A stretch of 64,000 nt of DNA from Asticcacaulis excentricus CB 48 (GTDB lineage: Bacteria; Pseudomonadota; Alphaproteobacteria; Caulobacterales; Caulobacteraceae): NCBI RefSeq assembly GCF_000175215.2, contig NC_014818.1, positions 180,261-244,260 of the forward strand, in the 5' to 3' direction. The position numbers and the translations under genes were made by a program. Under the pieces are notes generated by a model, which made no database searches, was not told the origin of the DNA, and worked only from the letters and a program-made list of their open reading frames with translations. Position 1 is the stretch's first letter. Each line of letters opens with the position of its first letter. This document shows, piece by piece, positions 25,864 through 34,521 of this stretch.

Positions 25864-27225
25864 ATGACTACAGAGAGTGACCCCATGCCAGACAGTGCCG
25901 CCCGGCCGCCGGAGGTGACGCAAGCCGCCGCCAAGCCTAGCCATATCCGCTATGCCCTGATCGTCTTTTTGTTCATCATCACGACGATCAACTACGCGGA
26001 CCGTTCGACCTTCTCCATAGCGGGTTCGGCGGCTTCGGAAGCCCTGGGTCTCAATCCCGTGCAGATGGGCTTTATCCTGTCGGCCTTTGGCTGGGCCTAT
26101 GTGGCGGCGCAGATTCCCGGCGGCGCCCTGCTAGACCGGTTTGGCGTCAAACATGTCTATGTTGGCGCCATTGCGCTTTGGTCACTATTTACAGCGCTTC
26201 AGGGCTTTGTCGGACTGATCGGCGGCCTGTCCATTGTCGGATCCCTATTTGTTTTGCGCTTTCTGGTAGGTCTTGCCGAAGCGCCTTCCTTTCCCGGCAA
26301 TGCGCGCATAGTGGCGGCGTGGTTCCCGGCTTCCGAGCGGGGCACGGCCTCGGCCATCTTCAATTCGGCGCAGTATTTTGCCCTGGTGGCCTTTGCCCCC
26401 TTAATGTCGTGGCTCGTGCATGAACATGGCTGGCGCATGGTGTTCTGGTTTATGGGCGCGCTGGGTCTTATTGCGGCTTTCGTCTTTGCAAAATTCATCT
26501 CCAGCCCGGACAGGCATCCGTGGGTCAATGTCGGCGAACTGGCCATAATGAAGGAGGGCGGTGCTGTCAGCATGGACGCGCGGCCCAGAGCGAACGCGAG
26601 CGGCTTCAGCCTTACGCGGCTCAAGGTGCTTCTGACCAATCGCATGCTGGCCGGCATCTACCTGGCGCAGTATTGCATCAACGTCCTGACCTATTTCTTT
26701 GTAACGTGGTTTCCGATCTATCTGGTCAAGGAGCGCGGCCTGAATATCGTGCAGGCGGGCTTTGCTGCTGCCGCACCCGCCCTGTGCGGCTTCATCGGCG
26801 GGCTGGTCGGGGGCTTTCTGTCGGATTATCTACTCAAGAGGTCCGGCGACGTCAGCCGCTCGCGTAAAATTCCGATCTTTGTCGGTATGACCCTCGCCCT
26901 GTCGATCATTGCCTGCGCGTATGTTGATCAGGAGTGGCTGGTCATCACGCTTATGGCCATCGCCTTCTTTGGCAAGGGGGTAGCCTCGCTTGGCTGGGCT
27001 GTGGTTTCAGACGTCGCCCCGCGCGAGTATATCGGGCTGGCGGGCGGCGTGTTCAACATGTTCGGCAATACGGCCGGTATCGTCACCCCTATTGTTATCG
27101 GGTATATTGTCGCGGTTACCGGCTCGTTTGATGGGGCGCTCATCTATGTGGGCATCCACTGCCTGATAACCCTGCTGGCTTTCGGTTTTATCACCGGCAA
27201 GATTGAGCGATTGAAGATCGACTGA
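25864..27225 (+). CDS. MFS transporter, anion:cation symporter family (glucarate/galactonate type)
   Basis: About 453 residues and 12 membrane segments. The first is ALIVFLFIITTINYADRSTF, ending in the NYADR motif characteristic of the glucarate/galactarate/hexuronate symporters. The family pattern AQIPGGALLDRFGVK follows in the TM2-3 region. Several starts are possible between 25747 and 25885. It is divergent from kdgD and translationally coupled (TGATG) to the next gene. Most likely it imports a hexuronate or aldarate. Confidence 0.88.
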   Translation: MTTESDPMPDSAARPPEVTQAAAKPSHIRYALIVFLFIITTINYADRSTFSIAGSAASEALGLNPVQMGFILSAFGWAYVAAQIPGGALLDRFGVKHVYVGAIALWSLFTALQGFVGLIGGLSIVGSLFVLRFLVGLAEAPSFPGNARIVAAWFPASERGTASAIFNSAQYFALVAFAPLMSWLVHEHGWRMVFWFMGALGLIAAFVFAKFISSPDRHPWVNVGELAIMKEGGAVSMDARPRANASGFSLTRLKVLLTNRMLAGIYLAQYCINVLTYFFVTWFPIYLVKERGLNIVQAGFAAAAPALCGFIGGLVGGFLSDYLLKRSGDVSRSRKIPIFVGMTLALSIIACAYVDQEWLVITLMAIAFFGKGVASLGWAVVSDVAPREYIGLAGGVFNMFGNTAGIVTPIVIGYIVAVTGSFDGALIYVGIHCLITLLAFGFITGKIERLKID

Positions 27226-29066
27226 TGAACCGCCGCCATTTTCTTTTGTGTGCGACCGCCGGTGCGGCGTTGAGCAGTGTTCCCGCTCTGGCAAGAGCCG
27301 CCGACGCCACCCTCAGCACCCCCATGAGCCCCCCGGAATGGGCGCTTTTGCAACGCGAAGTTCTGCGCGTCGAAAGCGAGGCGGTCGAAACCTTTTACAA
27401 CCGCTATTTCGATGAGCGCGGCTATTTCCAGTGCTTTGAACGCTGGGGGGCCAATGATGGCCCGGACGATGCGATCGAGAATGGCAACGACTGGCCCCAC
27501 CTGCATGCGCTCGGCGGATCGGAGAGGGTTCTGGACCTCTATACACGTGTCTGGGAGGGACACCTGAAACAATACACAGCCGCCCGAACCGTCGAGACAC
27601 CGGTAGGGCGCGACGGCATGTATTACCGGGAATTCCCCGTGATGAACGACTGGCAGCACCTGTCCGAAGGGCTGTCCGTCTTTAATCTGATGGGGCTTTC
27701 CAACCCTTACGATCCGCGGTTTCAGGCGCGCGTGCGGCGGTTTTCCGGTTTTTATACGGGTGAGGACCCCACGGCCCCCAACTATGATCGCAAACGCAAG
27801 ATCATCCGTTCAATGATCACAGGCTCAAAAGGCCCGATGCTGCGTAAAGCAACACCGCTTGATTGGGCCGGTGACCCGTTCGACCCGACTGGCTTTTTCA
27901 TGGAGCACGGGGAGTCCACCTATCAGGAAACGCTCGACCACTATGCGGAATATACCGACGTTGTTGGCGACAGTCCTTTAAACCTTCAGGCGACCAGTCT
28001 GGTCATGAACGCCTATATGCTGTCGGGGGAACGTAAATACCGCGACTGGATCACCAACTACCTCGATGCCTGGATCGATCGGGCTAAAAAAAACGGCCAT
28101 GTCCTGCCGAGCTATGTGGACCTGAAAGGCCGTATCGGCGGGCCGCGCAAGGCATGGTGGGGCAATGTCTATGGCTGGGGCTTTTCCCCGGTCGATCCGG
28201 TCACGGGCAAACGCGAGGATCGCAACCGCGTACCGCGCGCCATCGTCGCGTTTTTGAATGCTTACCTGCTGACCGGTGATGACAAATACCTCCAGGTCTG
28301 GCGTGACCAGACGGACGCCATCAACGCGCAATCCAGAACCATAGACGGCGTGCTTTGCGCCCCCACCATGTATGGTCCGGACGGTTGGTACGGCTTCAAG
28401 TCCGGCCTATATCGCACCAATGGGCTCGACATCTGGTATATGTCCATGCGCGATGACGATTACGCGCGTGCTGATACCGATCATCCGTGGGTGCAGTATC
28501 TGGCCGGAAAGAACCCGACCTATCCCGTCACGGCGCTGCGCGCCACGCTGGAAGGCGTCCGGCAGAAAATGGACGCCGTGTCGAAAGATACGACCACCAA
28601 AGACACCCGTCTGGCCGATGCGCTGCTGAAGTTTAATCCGGCCGTCGTCACAGCCTTGCTGCATCTGATGTGCGGGGCCATCCATATCGCGCGGCCCACC
28701 TGGTCGAAAACGTCCCCTTCGCAGGGCGGCGCCCTCCTTTATGCCCGGTTGCGTTATTTTGACCCGGTCAGACGTCGCGCCGGCACGCCCGAAGACGTCG
28801 CCGCGCTGGTCAGTGCCTTGAGCGATACCGCGACAACCCTCACCCTGGTCAACACGCACCCGTTCCGTACGCGTCGCGTTACGATCCAGGCGGGGGGCTA
28901 TGGCGAGCACCAGTTCACCGGCATGACGGTGGCGCAAAAGACAACGGCGCTCAACACCAATCAGGTGACCCTGGATCTGGCGCCCGGCTGTGGCGCAGAA
29001 ATCGGCTTTACACACAAACGTCATGTTAATGCCCCGACGCTGAGTCACCCCTGGGACAGGGTATAA
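27225..29066 (+). CDS. Tat-exported protein of unknown family, possible alpha/alpha-toroid enzyme
   Basis: A 613-residue protein with a twin-arginine-like signal (MNRRHFLLCATAGAALSSVP) cut after ARA. The long middle region is rich in Trp, Tyr and Asp with helical repeats such as NLQATSLVMNAYMLSGERKY and AIVAFLNAYLLTGDDKYLQV, the look of (alpha/alpha)6 glycosidases and polysaccharide lyases. The C-terminal 100 residues look like a beta-sandwich (TTLTLVNTHPFRTRRVTIQ). I cannot assign a CAZy family. Its coupling to a sugar-acid importer suggests it releases uronic acids from a polymer in the periplasm. Confidence 0.8.
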   Translation: MNRRHFLLCATAGAALSSVPALARAADATLSTPMSPPEWALLQREVLRVESEAVETFYNRYFDERGYFQCFERWGANDGPDDAIENGNDWPHLHALGGSERVLDLYTRVWEGHLKQYTAARTVETPVGRDGMYYREFPVMNDWQHLSEGLSVFNLMGLSNPYDPRFQARVRRFSGFYTGEDPTAPNYDRKRKIIRSMITGSKGPMLRKATPLDWAGDPFDPTGFFMEHGESTYQETLDHYAEYTDVVGDSPLNLQATSLVMNAYMLSGERKYRDWITNYLDAWIDRAKKNGHVLPSYVDLKGRIGGPRKAWWGNVYGWGFSPVDPVTGKREDRNRVPRAIVAFLNAYLLTGDDKYLQVWRDQTDAINAQSRTIDGVLCAPTMYGPDGWYGFKSGLYRTNGLDIWYMSMRDDDYARADTDHPWVQYLAGKNPTYPVTALRATLEGVRQKMDAVSKDTTTKDTRLADALLKFNPAVVTALLHLMCGAIHIARPTWSKTSPSQGGALLYARLRYFDPVRRRAGTPEDVAALVSALSDTATTLTLVNTHPFRTRRVTIQAGGYGEHQFTGMTVAQKTTALNTNQVTLDLAPGCGAEIGFTHKRHVNAPTLSHPWDRV

Positions 29067-29090
29067 TGGACGGTAAATTCGCCGGCGATT

Positions 29091-29104
29091 ATTATATTTA
29101 TAAT
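29091..29104. promoter_or_regulatory. AT-rich dyad upstream of the AbrB/Doc pair
   Basis: ATTATA-TT-TATAAT, 17 bp before the antitoxin start. It could be operator, -10 region or both. Confidence 0.35.
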
Positions 29105-29121
29105 TATGTCCGGAGATTCGT

Positions 29122-29349
29122 ATGGACGCGCTCAAACTCACGACAATCGGGACGTCCACAGGTGTCGTCATTCCCAAGGAGGTGCTGACGCGCCTCAATG
29201 TCGCAAAGGGTGACACCCTCTATGTTACGGAAACGCCTGACGGCGGCTACAGTCTGACGGCTTACGATCCCGACTTTGCGACCAAGATGGAAAAGGCCGA
29301 TGCCATCATACGACGTTACCGGAATACCCTCAGCGTCCTTGCCAAATAA
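29122..29349 (+). CDS. AbrB/MazE-type antitoxin
   Basis: A 75-residue swapped-hairpin protein (LKLTTIGTSTGVVIPKEVLT, then RLNVAKGDTLYV) with a C-terminal helix that should wrap the toxin. It overlaps the Doc-like gene by one base. It probably binds the AT-rich dyad in front of it. A short paired module of this kind is common in alphaproteobacteria. Confidence 0.88.
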   Translation: MDALKLTTIGTSTGVVIPKEVLTRLNVAKGDTLYVTETPDGGYSLTAYDPDFATKMEKADAIIRRYRNTLSVLAK

Positions 29350-29729
29350 TGCCCTACATCTGGCTTGACGCGCGCGATGCTACAGCGGTCCACGATCGGT
29401 CGCTGGTCCTTCATGGCGGACCCGGTGGCGTCAGGGACCAGGGCCTTTTGCTTTCGGCGCTGGCCAGACCGCAACAACTGGCCGTGTATGGCGAAGGTGT
29501 GGACAGGATACAACTGGCGGCGGCCTACACGGCTGGTGTGGTGCAGAACTATCCTTTTATCGACGGCAACAAGCGCACCGGATTTATCCTGGGCGTTTTG
29601 TTTCTCGAACTCAATGGACTGAACTTTATAGCCAGTGAAGAAGATGCTGCCGATGCTGTGCTGAGCCTTGCCGCGGGCACGCTGGAAGAGGTGGGTTATG
29701 TCGATTTCCTGAGACGCAATGCGCGTTAG
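29349..29729 (+). CDS. Doc-family Fic-fold toxin with altered catalytic His
   Basis: A 126-residue Doc homologue. The Fic motif reads YPFIDGNKRTG (about 68-78): the usual leading His is Tyr (codon TAT, one transition from CAT). The rest of the phosphate-binding loop is intact. Since that His is essential in studied Fic and Doc proteins, the toxin may be inactive or altered. It follows its AbrB-type antitoxin without a gap. The C-terminus ends inside a terminator-like hairpin. Confidence 0.85.
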   Translation: MPYIWLDARDATAVHDRSLVLHGGPGGVRDQGLLLSALARPQQLAVYGEGVDRIQLAAAYTAGVVQNYPFIDGNKRTGFILGVLFLELNGLNFIASEEDAADAVLSLAAGTLEEVGYVDFLRRNAR

Positions 29730-29760
29730 GGACCAAACCCTATAAGGGTTTGCTCCCTAA
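29726..29760. terminator. Long hairpin spanning both convergent stop codons
   Basis: TTAGGGA-cc-AAACCCT-ata-AGGGTTT-gc-TCCCTAA forms a 14-bp stem with one internal loop. It contains the stop codons of the Doc-like gene and of the LysR gene, so it could end transcription from both sides. There is no T-run, so the mechanism is uncertain. Confidence 0.45.
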
Positions 29761-30653
29761 ACCGTCTTTGGTGCCACCTCTGAACAGAGCTCACGGACCG
29801 CCACCAGCGCCGGGTTGGTGTTCGCGCGCCGCCAGACCATATAAAGCTCGACCGGCTTTTCCGGTACGGTGACAATGTTGCGGTAATGAACGCCGGAAAA
29901 CTGCAAACTCATGGCCGTGTGCGGGACGATAGCGACCCCAAGCCCTGCCCGTACAAGGCCCAGCATCGAATGGATCTGGGTCACCTGCTGCACATAGTCA
30001 GGTCGCACATCCACCTCCGAAAAAAGGCTCATCAGCATGTTGTGGAAGTAGCTGGCCCCTTCCCGCGAATACATGATCAACGGTGAGCCATCAAAGGCTT
30101 TGAGGGTGAGTTCCGGTGTGGTCAGCCGTATATCCCCCGTCGGCAGGGCCGCGATCAGGGCCTCACTAACCACCCGTTCGCTTTCGAATTCGTGCCGATC
30201 CAGTGGCTGTCGCAAAAAGCCAATATCGATCAGCCCCGTTTGTAGGGCTTCTACCTGCTGGCTTGAGACCATCTCCCGCAGATCAAGCTCAATGTTGGGC
30301 AAGCGCGCACGTGACTGTGCCACGATCTGCGGCAGGAAGCTGTAACCGGAGACCGCGGTAAAGCCGATACCGATGCGCCCAGCGTCGCCCTGAGCCACCT
30401 TTCGTGCCGCCAGCGTGGCGCTTTCCGCCAGCCAGACGATGCGGCGGGCCTCCGGCAGGAAGACGCGACCAGCGGGGGTGAGTCTAACGCTGCGACTGGT
30501 GCGTTCAAAGAGCGGAACCCCCAAAATACGCTCCAGAACCTGAATCTGGCGACTGAGTGGAGGCTGGGTCATGTTGAGCCGAGCCGCTGCCCGACCGAAG
30601 TGGAGCTCTTCGGCGGCGGTCACGAAACAGCGTATCTGGCTCAGTTCAAACAT
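29757..30653 (-). CDS. LysR-family transcriptional regulator
   Basis: A 298-residue LysR protein. The winged helix-turn-helix is at about 1-60 (ELHFGRAAARLNMTQPPLSR is the recognition region), followed by the substrate-binding domain with start segment GRIGIGFTAVSGYSFLP. The start at 30653 has AGGGG upstream. Located at the end of the sugar-acid cluster, it is a reasonable regulator of kdgD and its transporter, but the target is inferred only from proximity. Confidence 0.9.
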   Translation of the reverse strand: MFELSQIRCFVTAAEELHFGRAAARLNMTQPPLSRQIQVLERILGVPLFERTSRSVRLTPAGRVFLPEARRIVWLAESATLAARKVAQGDAGRIGIGFTAVSGYSFLPQIVAQSRARLPNIELDLREMVSSQQVEALQTGLIDIGFLRQPLDRHEFESERVVSEALIAALPTGDIRLTTPELTLKAFDGSPLIMYSREGASYFHNMLMSLFSEVDVRPDYVQQVTQIHSMLGLVRAGLGVAIVPHTAMSLQFSGVHYRNIVTVPEKPVELYMVWRRANTNPALVAVRELCSEVAPKTV

Positions 30654-30700
30654 GTACCCCTGCCTGTGATCGGTTTGGTCAAGGCTATGATGATGCGGGG

Positions 30701-30737
30701 AAAAAGAAAAGGCACGGCTGAAGGGAACAGCCGTGCC
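30701..30737 (-). terminator. Rho-independent terminator of the TonB receptor gene
   Basis: On the minus strand GGCACGGCTG, a 7-nt loop, CAGCCGTGCC (10-bp perfect stem) then TTTTCTTTTT, downstream of the receptor at 30833-33619. Confidence 0.85.
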
Positions 30738-30832
30738 CGAAGTGTGCCGGTCCAAACGGGGAAGAATGACCGACGGCTTGGCGCAGGGGACCCCCGGCGG
30801 CGTTCGGCCAGGCAACCCGCGGGTTCTGCGGA

Positions 30833-33619
30833 TCAGAAGCTATAGCGGGCACTGAGGAAGAACTGCCGTCCGGTGTGCGAGCGCACATTCAGGCGGTTTG
30901 TGGCATCGACATACTGATCGTTGAATTCATCGGTCAGATTGATGCCTTCAAGGCTAAGCTTAAGCTTCGGTGTCAGGTTATAGGAGGCCTGTATGTCAAA
31001 ATTGGTCGTCTCATTGGTGCCGGCGACCGTGTTGCCATCGTTGGACGGAACAGCCGTCAGATAGCCTTCCCGATAGGCAACCGAACCCCGCACAGAGAAT
31101 TCTTCGGTCTCATAATACAGGGTAAGGTTGGCGGCATTTTTCGACAGCCCGACCAGTGTTTCTGAAACCGTTGCCGCGCCCGGGGTAGTGGAGGTCAGGT
31201 AATCAATCGTAGAGTCTACATAGGTGTAGTTAGCTAGCACACCGAAATTGCTCCAGAAACCCGGCAGGAAGCTCAGTTGCTGCTGCGCATTGACCTCAAA
31301 GCCTTTGAGATCGCCGCCCGGCGAATTGACCGGTTGGCTGACGGCAAAGATGTCGGTAGCCGTTGCTGTCGTGCCGTCGAGCAGAGAATTCGGCAGACCT
31401 AGCTGATTGAACGGAATGTCCTGACGCAGGGTCTGCACGAAGGTGTCGATCTTCTTGTAGAACAGGCCAAAGGCGTAGATCGAATTGGGGGCCGGATACC
31501 ATTCCAGCGACAGGTCCAGATTCTTGGATTTGGTCGGATTGATGTAGGGATTACCGCGTGAATAGGCACGGTTGGCCCCTTGAATGGCCACATCACCGCC
31601 GGGTGTCAGCCCCGCGATCGACGGGCGGGCGATGGTTTCCGCCGCGCTCACCCGGAACACGACATCATTTGTGACATCGGCCGCCAGATTGAGCGACGGC
31701 AGCGTCATGTCATAGCTGCGCGACGCTTCGACCAGCTTGATCACAGCCCCCACCGCGGCAAAGCCGGACGAGCGCTGATCGGTCTTGAAATAACGCAGAC
31801 CGGCATCGCCTCGCCACGGCACGCCCAGCGCTGTGAACCGGAAATCCGCTTGCAGAAAGGCACCCGTGTCGGTTTCATCCACAGTGATCCACTGCCCGCG
31901 CGCCGACGAATTGTTGATGTCGGTCAGGGCATAGATGCCGCAATTACAATAGATGTTGTACTTCGCGGCAAACTTGTCGAGATCAGGGGCCAGCCACGCC
32001 GTGGCATTACCCGACGGCTGATCCAGATTGCGACCGAAACCGGAATAGACGCCAGACACATCCGTCAGCTCCGCGGCCGTCAGAGTCTGCACGACGGTTT
32101 CCGAAGTGCGATAATACCCTCGCGAGTCGAACCTGAATTTGCGGCTGTCCAGTCCCCCCTTGATCGTCAGGTTTTCGTTGGCATCGAACTCAAGATAGGC
32201 TTTGGACGTGGCAAAAGCGTTTGTCACGAAGTTAGGGCGAATGCGTACCTCGGACGTGCCATTGACCATCGACCAGCTGGCCGGGTTGGTGACATCGAAA
32301 TTAAGCCCGATGGCCGGCAGCCTTGAGCGGAAATCGTAGCTGTAGCCCTGCGAATTGGCGCGATCAAAGGTGATGATGGTCGAGACCGGGTTGGAAAACT
32401 CTGACTGCGAATAGCCGCCGATAAAGCCGCCCCGCAGCTTTTCCGAGAAGTTATGCGTTAAGGTCAGCGTGTATTGGGTAAACTCAGTTTCCATTTCGTC
32501 CCAGGCCGTCTGGGTGCGCAGATCGACATTATCGAAAACGCCCTGAACGATGTTCTTCCCCTCAACCGTGCCACTGCGGATGATCGTCTGTGGTTTGCCG
32601 GTGCCAGCACGGCTGAAACCAATGGCCTGAAGCTGATGCTCGCCACGCGTGGTTTTGACATCCGAATACAGGATATCGAGCGTTACCAGCGTTGCGTCTG
32701 ACGGACGCATCTGGAACGATCCCGTCAGGCCCAGGCGTTCGGAATTGATGTCGTAGCTGACATAGGAGGGGATGCGCGGGTGATAGAGGGCCGTAGCTGT
32801 ATTGGTGTTGTTGATCTGAGCGATCGTGTAGCCATTGAGCGTCGAGGCCGTGTTAAAGCCACTGTTGGCTCCGCCATAGGTCCAGCGCGTAATATTGGCC
32901 CCCTCCTCAAGCAGATGCCGCTTTTCGTAGGCCAGAGAGAACAGTGCCCCGAGCTTTCCATCCGCCCAGCGCTGGCTGGCCATCAGGGTCACGCGCGGAG
33001 TCACTTCGCGCGCCAGATCATTATAGCTGGCCTGGGCCGACACAACGAGCTGACTGGTTTTGTAATCGAAGGGCCGCGCCGTCTGAAGGTCAACCGTTGC
33101 CCCCAGAGAGCCTTCCTCGACCTCCGCCGAGGCGGTCTTGCGCACGCTCAGACTATTGAACAGTTCAGAAGCGAACATATTGAAATCGAAGCCGCGGGTG
33201 CGGTTGGTGCCCCCGGAATTGACGGTGCCCCCTGAGGTCGCAATGGCTTCCATGCCGTTGACGCGCACGCGGGTATATTCCGAACCGAGACCTCGTACCG
33301 AAATCTGGCGGCCTTCGCCGTTGACACGTGTGATGGCTACGCCGGGGATGCGTTGCAGCGATTCCGCCAGGTTTAGATCGGGGAAGTCCGCAATGTCCTC
33401 CGCCTTGATGGCATCGACGACACCACTTTCGTTGCGCTTGGTGCGTATGGCGTTTTGTAACGAGGCCCGAAAGCCGGTCACTACCACTTCAACCGGCGCC
33501 TCGGAGCCTTCCTGAGCGACCTGCCTCGCCATGACCGGCGTACCCAGCGCCAGAAGCGTGAGAGCGGAAACCCCGCACGCCAAACGGCGGCGCGCCTTAT
33601 CGGCTCGACTTGTGATCAT
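30833..33619 (-). CDS. TonB-dependent receptor, probable carbohydrate uptake
   Basis: A 928-residue outer-membrane receptor. It has a signal peptide (about 1-31), a TonB-box-like VEVVVTG, a plug domain (DFPDLNLAESLQRIPGVAIT, then RVNGEGRQISVRGLGSEYTR) and a C-terminal beta-barrel ending in aromatic RYSF. The plug belongs to the large Caulobacter/Xanthomonas type common in polysaccharide loci. It lies downstream of the MFS-GntR-dgoD-SDR operon on the same strand but after a 182-bp gap with its own dyad, so it is probably a separate unit of the same regulon. It likely brings in galactose- or uronate-containing oligomers. Confidence 0.9.
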   Translation of the reverse strand: MITSRADKARRRLACGVSALTLLALGTPVMARQVAQEGSEAPVEVVVTGFRASLQNAIRTKRNESGVVDAIKAEDIADFPDLNLAESLQRIPGVAITRVNGEGRQISVRGLGSEYTRVRVNGMEAIATSGGTVNSGGTNRTRGFDFNMFASELFNSLSVRKTASAEVEEGSLGATVDLQTARPFDYKTSQLVVSAQASYNDLAREVTPRVTLMASQRWADGKLGALFSLAYEKRHLLEEGANITRWTYGGANSGFNTASTLNGYTIAQINNTNTATALYHPRIPSYVSYDINSERLGLTGSFQMRPSDATLVTLDILYSDVKTTRGEHQLQAIGFSRAGTGKPQTIIRSGTVEGKNIVQGVFDNVDLRTQTAWDEMETEFTQYTLTLTHNFSEKLRGGFIGGYSQSEFSNPVSTIITFDRANSQGYSYDFRSRLPAIGLNFDVTNPASWSMVNGTSEVRIRPNFVTNAFATSKAYLEFDANENLTIKGGLDSRKFRFDSRGYYRTSETVVQTLTAAELTDVSGVYSGFGRNLDQPSGNATAWLAPDLDKFAAKYNIYCNCGIYALTDINNSSARGQWITVDETDTGAFLQADFRFTALGVPWRGDAGLRYFKTDQRSSGFAAVGAVIKLVEASRSYDMTLPSLNLAADVTNDVVFRVSAAETIARPSIAGLTPGGDVAIQGANRAYSRGNPYINPTKSKNLDLSLEWYPAPNSIYAFGLFYKKIDTFVQTLRQDIPFNQLGLPNSLLDGTTATATDIFAVSQPVNSPGGDLKGFEVNAQQQLSFLPGFWSNFGVLANYTYVDSTIDYLTSTTPGAATVSETLVGLSKNAANLTLYYETEEFSVRGSVAYREGYLTAVPSNDGNTVAGTNETTNFDIQASYNLTPKLKLSLEGINLTDEFNDQYVDATNRLNVRSHTGRQFFLSARYSF

Positions 33620-33652
33620 GTCTTTTTCCTCGCCTGTATGAAGCTGCCTTTA

Positions 33653-33667
33653 ATGCCGTACCGGCAT
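33653..33667. promoter_or_regulatory. Dyad in the receptor promoter region
   Basis: ATGCCG-TAC-CGGCAT, 34 bp upstream of the receptor start. The form suits a GntR-type dimer; the GntR gene upstream is the obvious candidate binder. Confidence 0.4.
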
Positions 33668-33801
33668 CCGCTTCTGATTATGTCCGGATATTAGGCAGCT
33701 TTCACAAAGGCGTGCGAATCCCAATCGCGCATGAATCGATGCGCGAAATGAATTGAAAGGTTTGCGGCTGTAGCGAGCGCAACGCAAACAGGGGAGGTTG
33801 T

Positions 33802-34521
33802 TTACAACTTCGCCAGACGGCCACCGTCAACGACCATCGAAGTCCCAGTGATGAACCGGGCTTCATCGCCCAGTAGGAAGGCCACAGAGGCGGCAATGTC
33901 ATTGGGCTGGCCGATGTCGGCCGGATCAATGACCTCGGCACCCGATTTGATGTTCGGGCTGTCGCGGAGCATAGGTGTGTCAATCGCCCCCGGCAAAACC
34001 GCATTGGCGCGGATACCCTTGGACTTCCCTTCAATAGAGGCGGTGCGCGCCAGAGACGACAGGGCGGCCTTGGCCGCGGCATAAGGTGCCACCAGAGGCG
34101 AGGTCTGGTGCGTATGGATGCTGCCCACAAAGACCAGTACGCCACCCCGCGCCATCGTGGAAAAGGCACGCTGGGTCAGGTTTGCCGCCGCATAGAAGTT
34201 GATGGCCATAAGCCGCTGCCAGTCGTCGCCGGTAAGTGCATCCAGCCCCTTATAGATCATCGCGCCGGCGACATTGACCACGCCATCGACATAGCCAAAG
34301 TGACTGAAGGCCGTGTCATAGGCTGCCTTCAGCGCTGCCTCCTCAGACACATCGCAGGGCAAGGCAAGCGCCCTCAGCTCTGTGGCCACGGCCTCAAGGG
34401 CTGCGGCATTGCGGTCAATCAGCGCCAGTTGCGCCCCCTGCCCGGCCAGACACTGCGCTGTGGCCAGACCGATACCGCTGGCCGCCCCTGTGATCAGGAT
34501 GGTCTTGCCGGAAAAGCGCAT
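33802..34521 (-). CDS. Short-chain dehydrogenase, probable sugar dehydrogenase
   Basis: A 239-residue SDR with TGAASGIGLA (about 9-18), NVAGA in place of the usual NNAG, and the catalytic pair YAAAK. The start at 34521 overlaps the dgoD stop by one base (TGATG). As the last gene of a dgoD operon, it plausibly oxidises galactose or a related sugar to its lactone, supplying the dehydratase. The substrate is inferred from position. Confidence 0.88.
   Translation of the reverse strand: MRFSGKTILITGAASGIGLATAQCLAGQGAQLALIDRNAAALEAVATELRALALPCDVSEEAALKAAYDTAFSHFGYVDGVVNVAGAMIYKGLDALTGDDWQRLMAINFYAAANLTQRAFSTMARGGVLVFVGSIHTHQTSPLVAPYAAAKAALSSLARTASIEGKSKGIRANAVLPGAIDTPMLRDSPNIKSGAEVIDPADIGQPNDIAASVAFLLGDEARFITGTSMVVDGGRLAKL

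Noticed and set aside
29103..29114. 12-mer ATTATGTCCGGA shared with 33677-33688 in another upstream region
   Set aside because: By rough estimate, many 12-mers recur by chance in 64 kb, and neither copy has dyad symmetry.
31580..32326. Long open frame antisense to the TonB receptor
   Set aside because: It mirrors the receptor codons; GC-rich genes give such shadows. No ribosome binding site and no domain.
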